NCBI RefSeq assembly: GCF_900176285.1
Contig: NZ_FWXF01000010.1
Location: 62,001 to 126,000, forward strand
DNA from: Desulfacinum hydrothermale DSM 13146
Lineage (GTDB): Bacteria; Desulfobacterota; Syntrophobacteria; Syntrophobacterales; DSM-9756
Direction: 5' to 3'
DNA length: 64,000 nucleotides
The notes below the pieces were generated by a model, which saw nothing but the letters and a program-made list of their open reading frames with translations, ran no database searches and was not told the origin of the DNA. This document shows, in pieces, positions 62,850 through 64,000 of the stretch (within the stretch, counting starts at the first letter, position 1; each line of letters opens with the position of its first letter). The position numbers were made by a program, and so were the translations under genes.

Positions 62850-64000
62850 TCATTTGCCCGGGGGTTCGGCGGGCTGGAAGAGTACGGCCCCCAGGGGCGG
62901 CAGGGTGATCGAGAGGGAATAGGGGCGTCCGTGGAACGGCACGGGCTCCGCCTCCACGCCGCCCAGGTTTCCCAGGCCGCTTCCCCCGTAGAGGTCCGCA
63001 TCGCTGTTGAGCACTTCCTTCCAGTAGCCCCCGAAGGGCACTCCCAGCCGGTAGGGCTGGCGGGGCACCGGCGTGAAATTGAAAGCGCACACCACCACAT
63101 CCTCTTCGCGCTTGGATCGGCGCAGGTACACGAGCGTGCTCTGCTCGCTGTCGTTGCAATCGATCCATTCGAATCCGTGGGGGTCGTGGTCCAGCTCGTA
63201 AAGGGCCGCCTCCCGGCGGATCACGGCGTTCAGGTCCCGGACCCAGGCCTGGAGTCCCCGATGCGACTCGTATTGGAGCAGATGCCAGTCCAGGGCCGCG
63301 TCGTGGTTCCATTCCGACCACTGGCCGAATTCGTTGCCCATAAAGAGCAGTTTCTTGCCCGGGTGGGTGAACATGTAGCCGTAAAGAAGGCGCAGGTTGG
63401 CGAATTTTTGCCACAGGTCTCCCGGCATCTTGGCCGGCATGGAGCCTTTGCCGTGGACCACTTCGTCGTGGGAGAAGGGAAGGACGAAGTTTTCCGTGAA
63501 GGCATAGAGGATGCTGAAGGTCAGGTGGTTGTGATGGTATTTGCGGTGGATGGGGTCCTTCGAAAAATAAAGAAGGGTGTCATGCATCCAGCCCATGTTC
63601 CACTTGAACCCGAAGCCCAGTCCCCCCAGGTAGGTGGGGCGCGAGACCATGGGCCAGGCGGTGGATTCTTCCGCGATGGTCAGGACGTCGGGAAACTCCC
63701 GATAGACCACTTCGTTGAATCGCTTCAAGAACGCGATGGCCTCCAGGTTTTCGTTTCCACCGTACTTGTTGGGGATCCACTCACCGTCTTGGCGGGAATA
63801 GTCCAGGTAGAGCATGGATGCCACGGCATCCACCCGCAACCCGTCCACATGGTAGACATCCAGCCAGAACAGGGCACTGGAGATGAGGAAGTTGATCACC
63901 TCGTTGCGTCCGAAATTGAAGATGAAGGATTTCCAATCGTTGTGAAAGCCCAGGCGGGGATCGGCGTGTTCGTAGAGATGGCTTCCGTCGAAGAATCCCA
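62850..64000 (-). CDS. glgB: 1,4-alpha-glucan branching enzyme, C-terminal part (runs off the window)
   Basis: The last 383 codons. GH13 features: [20 protein letters not shown] with the nucleophile Asp, [12 protein letters not shown] with the catalytic Glu, [17 protein letters not shown] with the third acid and histidine, then the C-terminal beta-domain ([20 protein letters not shown]). Makes alpha-1,6 branches in glycogen. The N-terminal half and start lie past 64000. With malQ about 1.8 kb downstream on the same strand, it indicates glycogen metabolism. Confidence 0.96.
   Translation of the reverse strand, partial: GFFDGSHLYEHADPRLGFHNDWKSFIFNFGRNEVINFLISSALFWLDVYHVDGLRVDAVASMLYLDYSRQDGEWIPNKYGGNENLEAIAFLKRFNEVVYREFPDVLTIAEESTAWPMVSRPTYLGGLGFGFKWNMGWMHDTLLYFSKDPIHRKYHHNHLTFSILYAFTENFVLPFSHDEVVHGKGSMPAKMPGDLWQKFANLRLLYGYMFTHPGKKLLFMGNEFGQWSEWNHDAALDWHLLQYESHRGLQAWVRDLNAVIRREAALYELDHDPHGFEWIDCNDSEQSTLVYLRRSKREEDVVVCAFNFTPVPRQPYRLGVPFGGYWKEVLNSDADLYGGSGLGNLGGVEAEPVPFHGRPYSLSITLPPLGAVLFQPAEPPGK

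Overview
The window looks like chromosomal DNA of a GC-rich, sulfate-reducing member of the Desulfobacterota (former Deltaproteobacteria). The core evidence is a dissimilatory sulfate-reduction locus (sat, aprB, aprA, qmoA, qmoB) together with a fatty-acid beta-oxidation operon, glycogen enzymes and many small cysteine-rich proteins. The Syntrophobacterales (Syntrophobacter, Desulfacinum and relatives) fit best, but genus is inference. I saw no intact mobile element, rRNA, tRNA or CRISPR array.

Layout. 1-6100 (minus strand): integral membrane protein, rimO, polyprenyl diphosphate synthase, precorrin-2 dehydrogenase, CcsA/HemX-type membrane protein and the N-terminal part of hemA. 6400-8080: lytic transglycosylase and a small coiled-coil protein. 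8150-17850: the sulfate-activation and reduction locus; sat has its own sigma70-like promoter, aprBA ends in a strong terminator, and qmoAB is followed by a soluble HdrC/HdrD-like protein where the membrane subunit QmoC would be expected. 18160-25660: two tandem YkgJ-family proteins, small hypotheticals and a large SNF2-family ATPase. 25750-31530: a cluster led by a DsbA/FrnE-family protein with an in-frame TGA at the first active-site cysteine (probable selenoprotein), then a thioesterase, a DUF39 homocysteine-biosynthesis protein, a LarE-like sulfur transferase, a thiouridylase-like protein, endonuclease III and two Zn-ribbon proteins.

32140-46760: vWA-OmpA envelope protein, ABC-F ATPase, glycine-zipper lipoprotein, the minus-strand series dnaE / Mth938-like / holC / TPR, U32 peptidase with creatininase-family amidase, a DJ-1/PfpI protein and a LysE-type exporter. 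46780-49720 (minus): a tightly overlapping three-gene operon of an unknown protein, a histone-deacetylase-fold hydrolase and a SidJ-related pseudokinase. 49870-55850: a TetR/FadR-type regulator followed by acyl-CoA dehydrogenase, thiolase and a FadB-type multifunctional enzyme, headed by a perfect TGAATGA-N4-TCATTCA operator. 56685-64000: hybrid histidine kinase, 4-alpha-glucanotransferase, a decayed non-coding tract with a possible phage remnant, and the C-terminal part of glgB.

How they work together. Sat activates sulfate to APS, AprBA reduces it to sulfite, and Qmo supplies electrons; the HdrD-like subunit here suggests a cytoplasmic thiol or ferredoxin link rather than only the quinone pool. 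Fatty acids broken down by the Fad operon are a likely electron source. A family of about 200-bp intergenic repeats (at least five copies, mostly just after stop codons) is scattered through the window.
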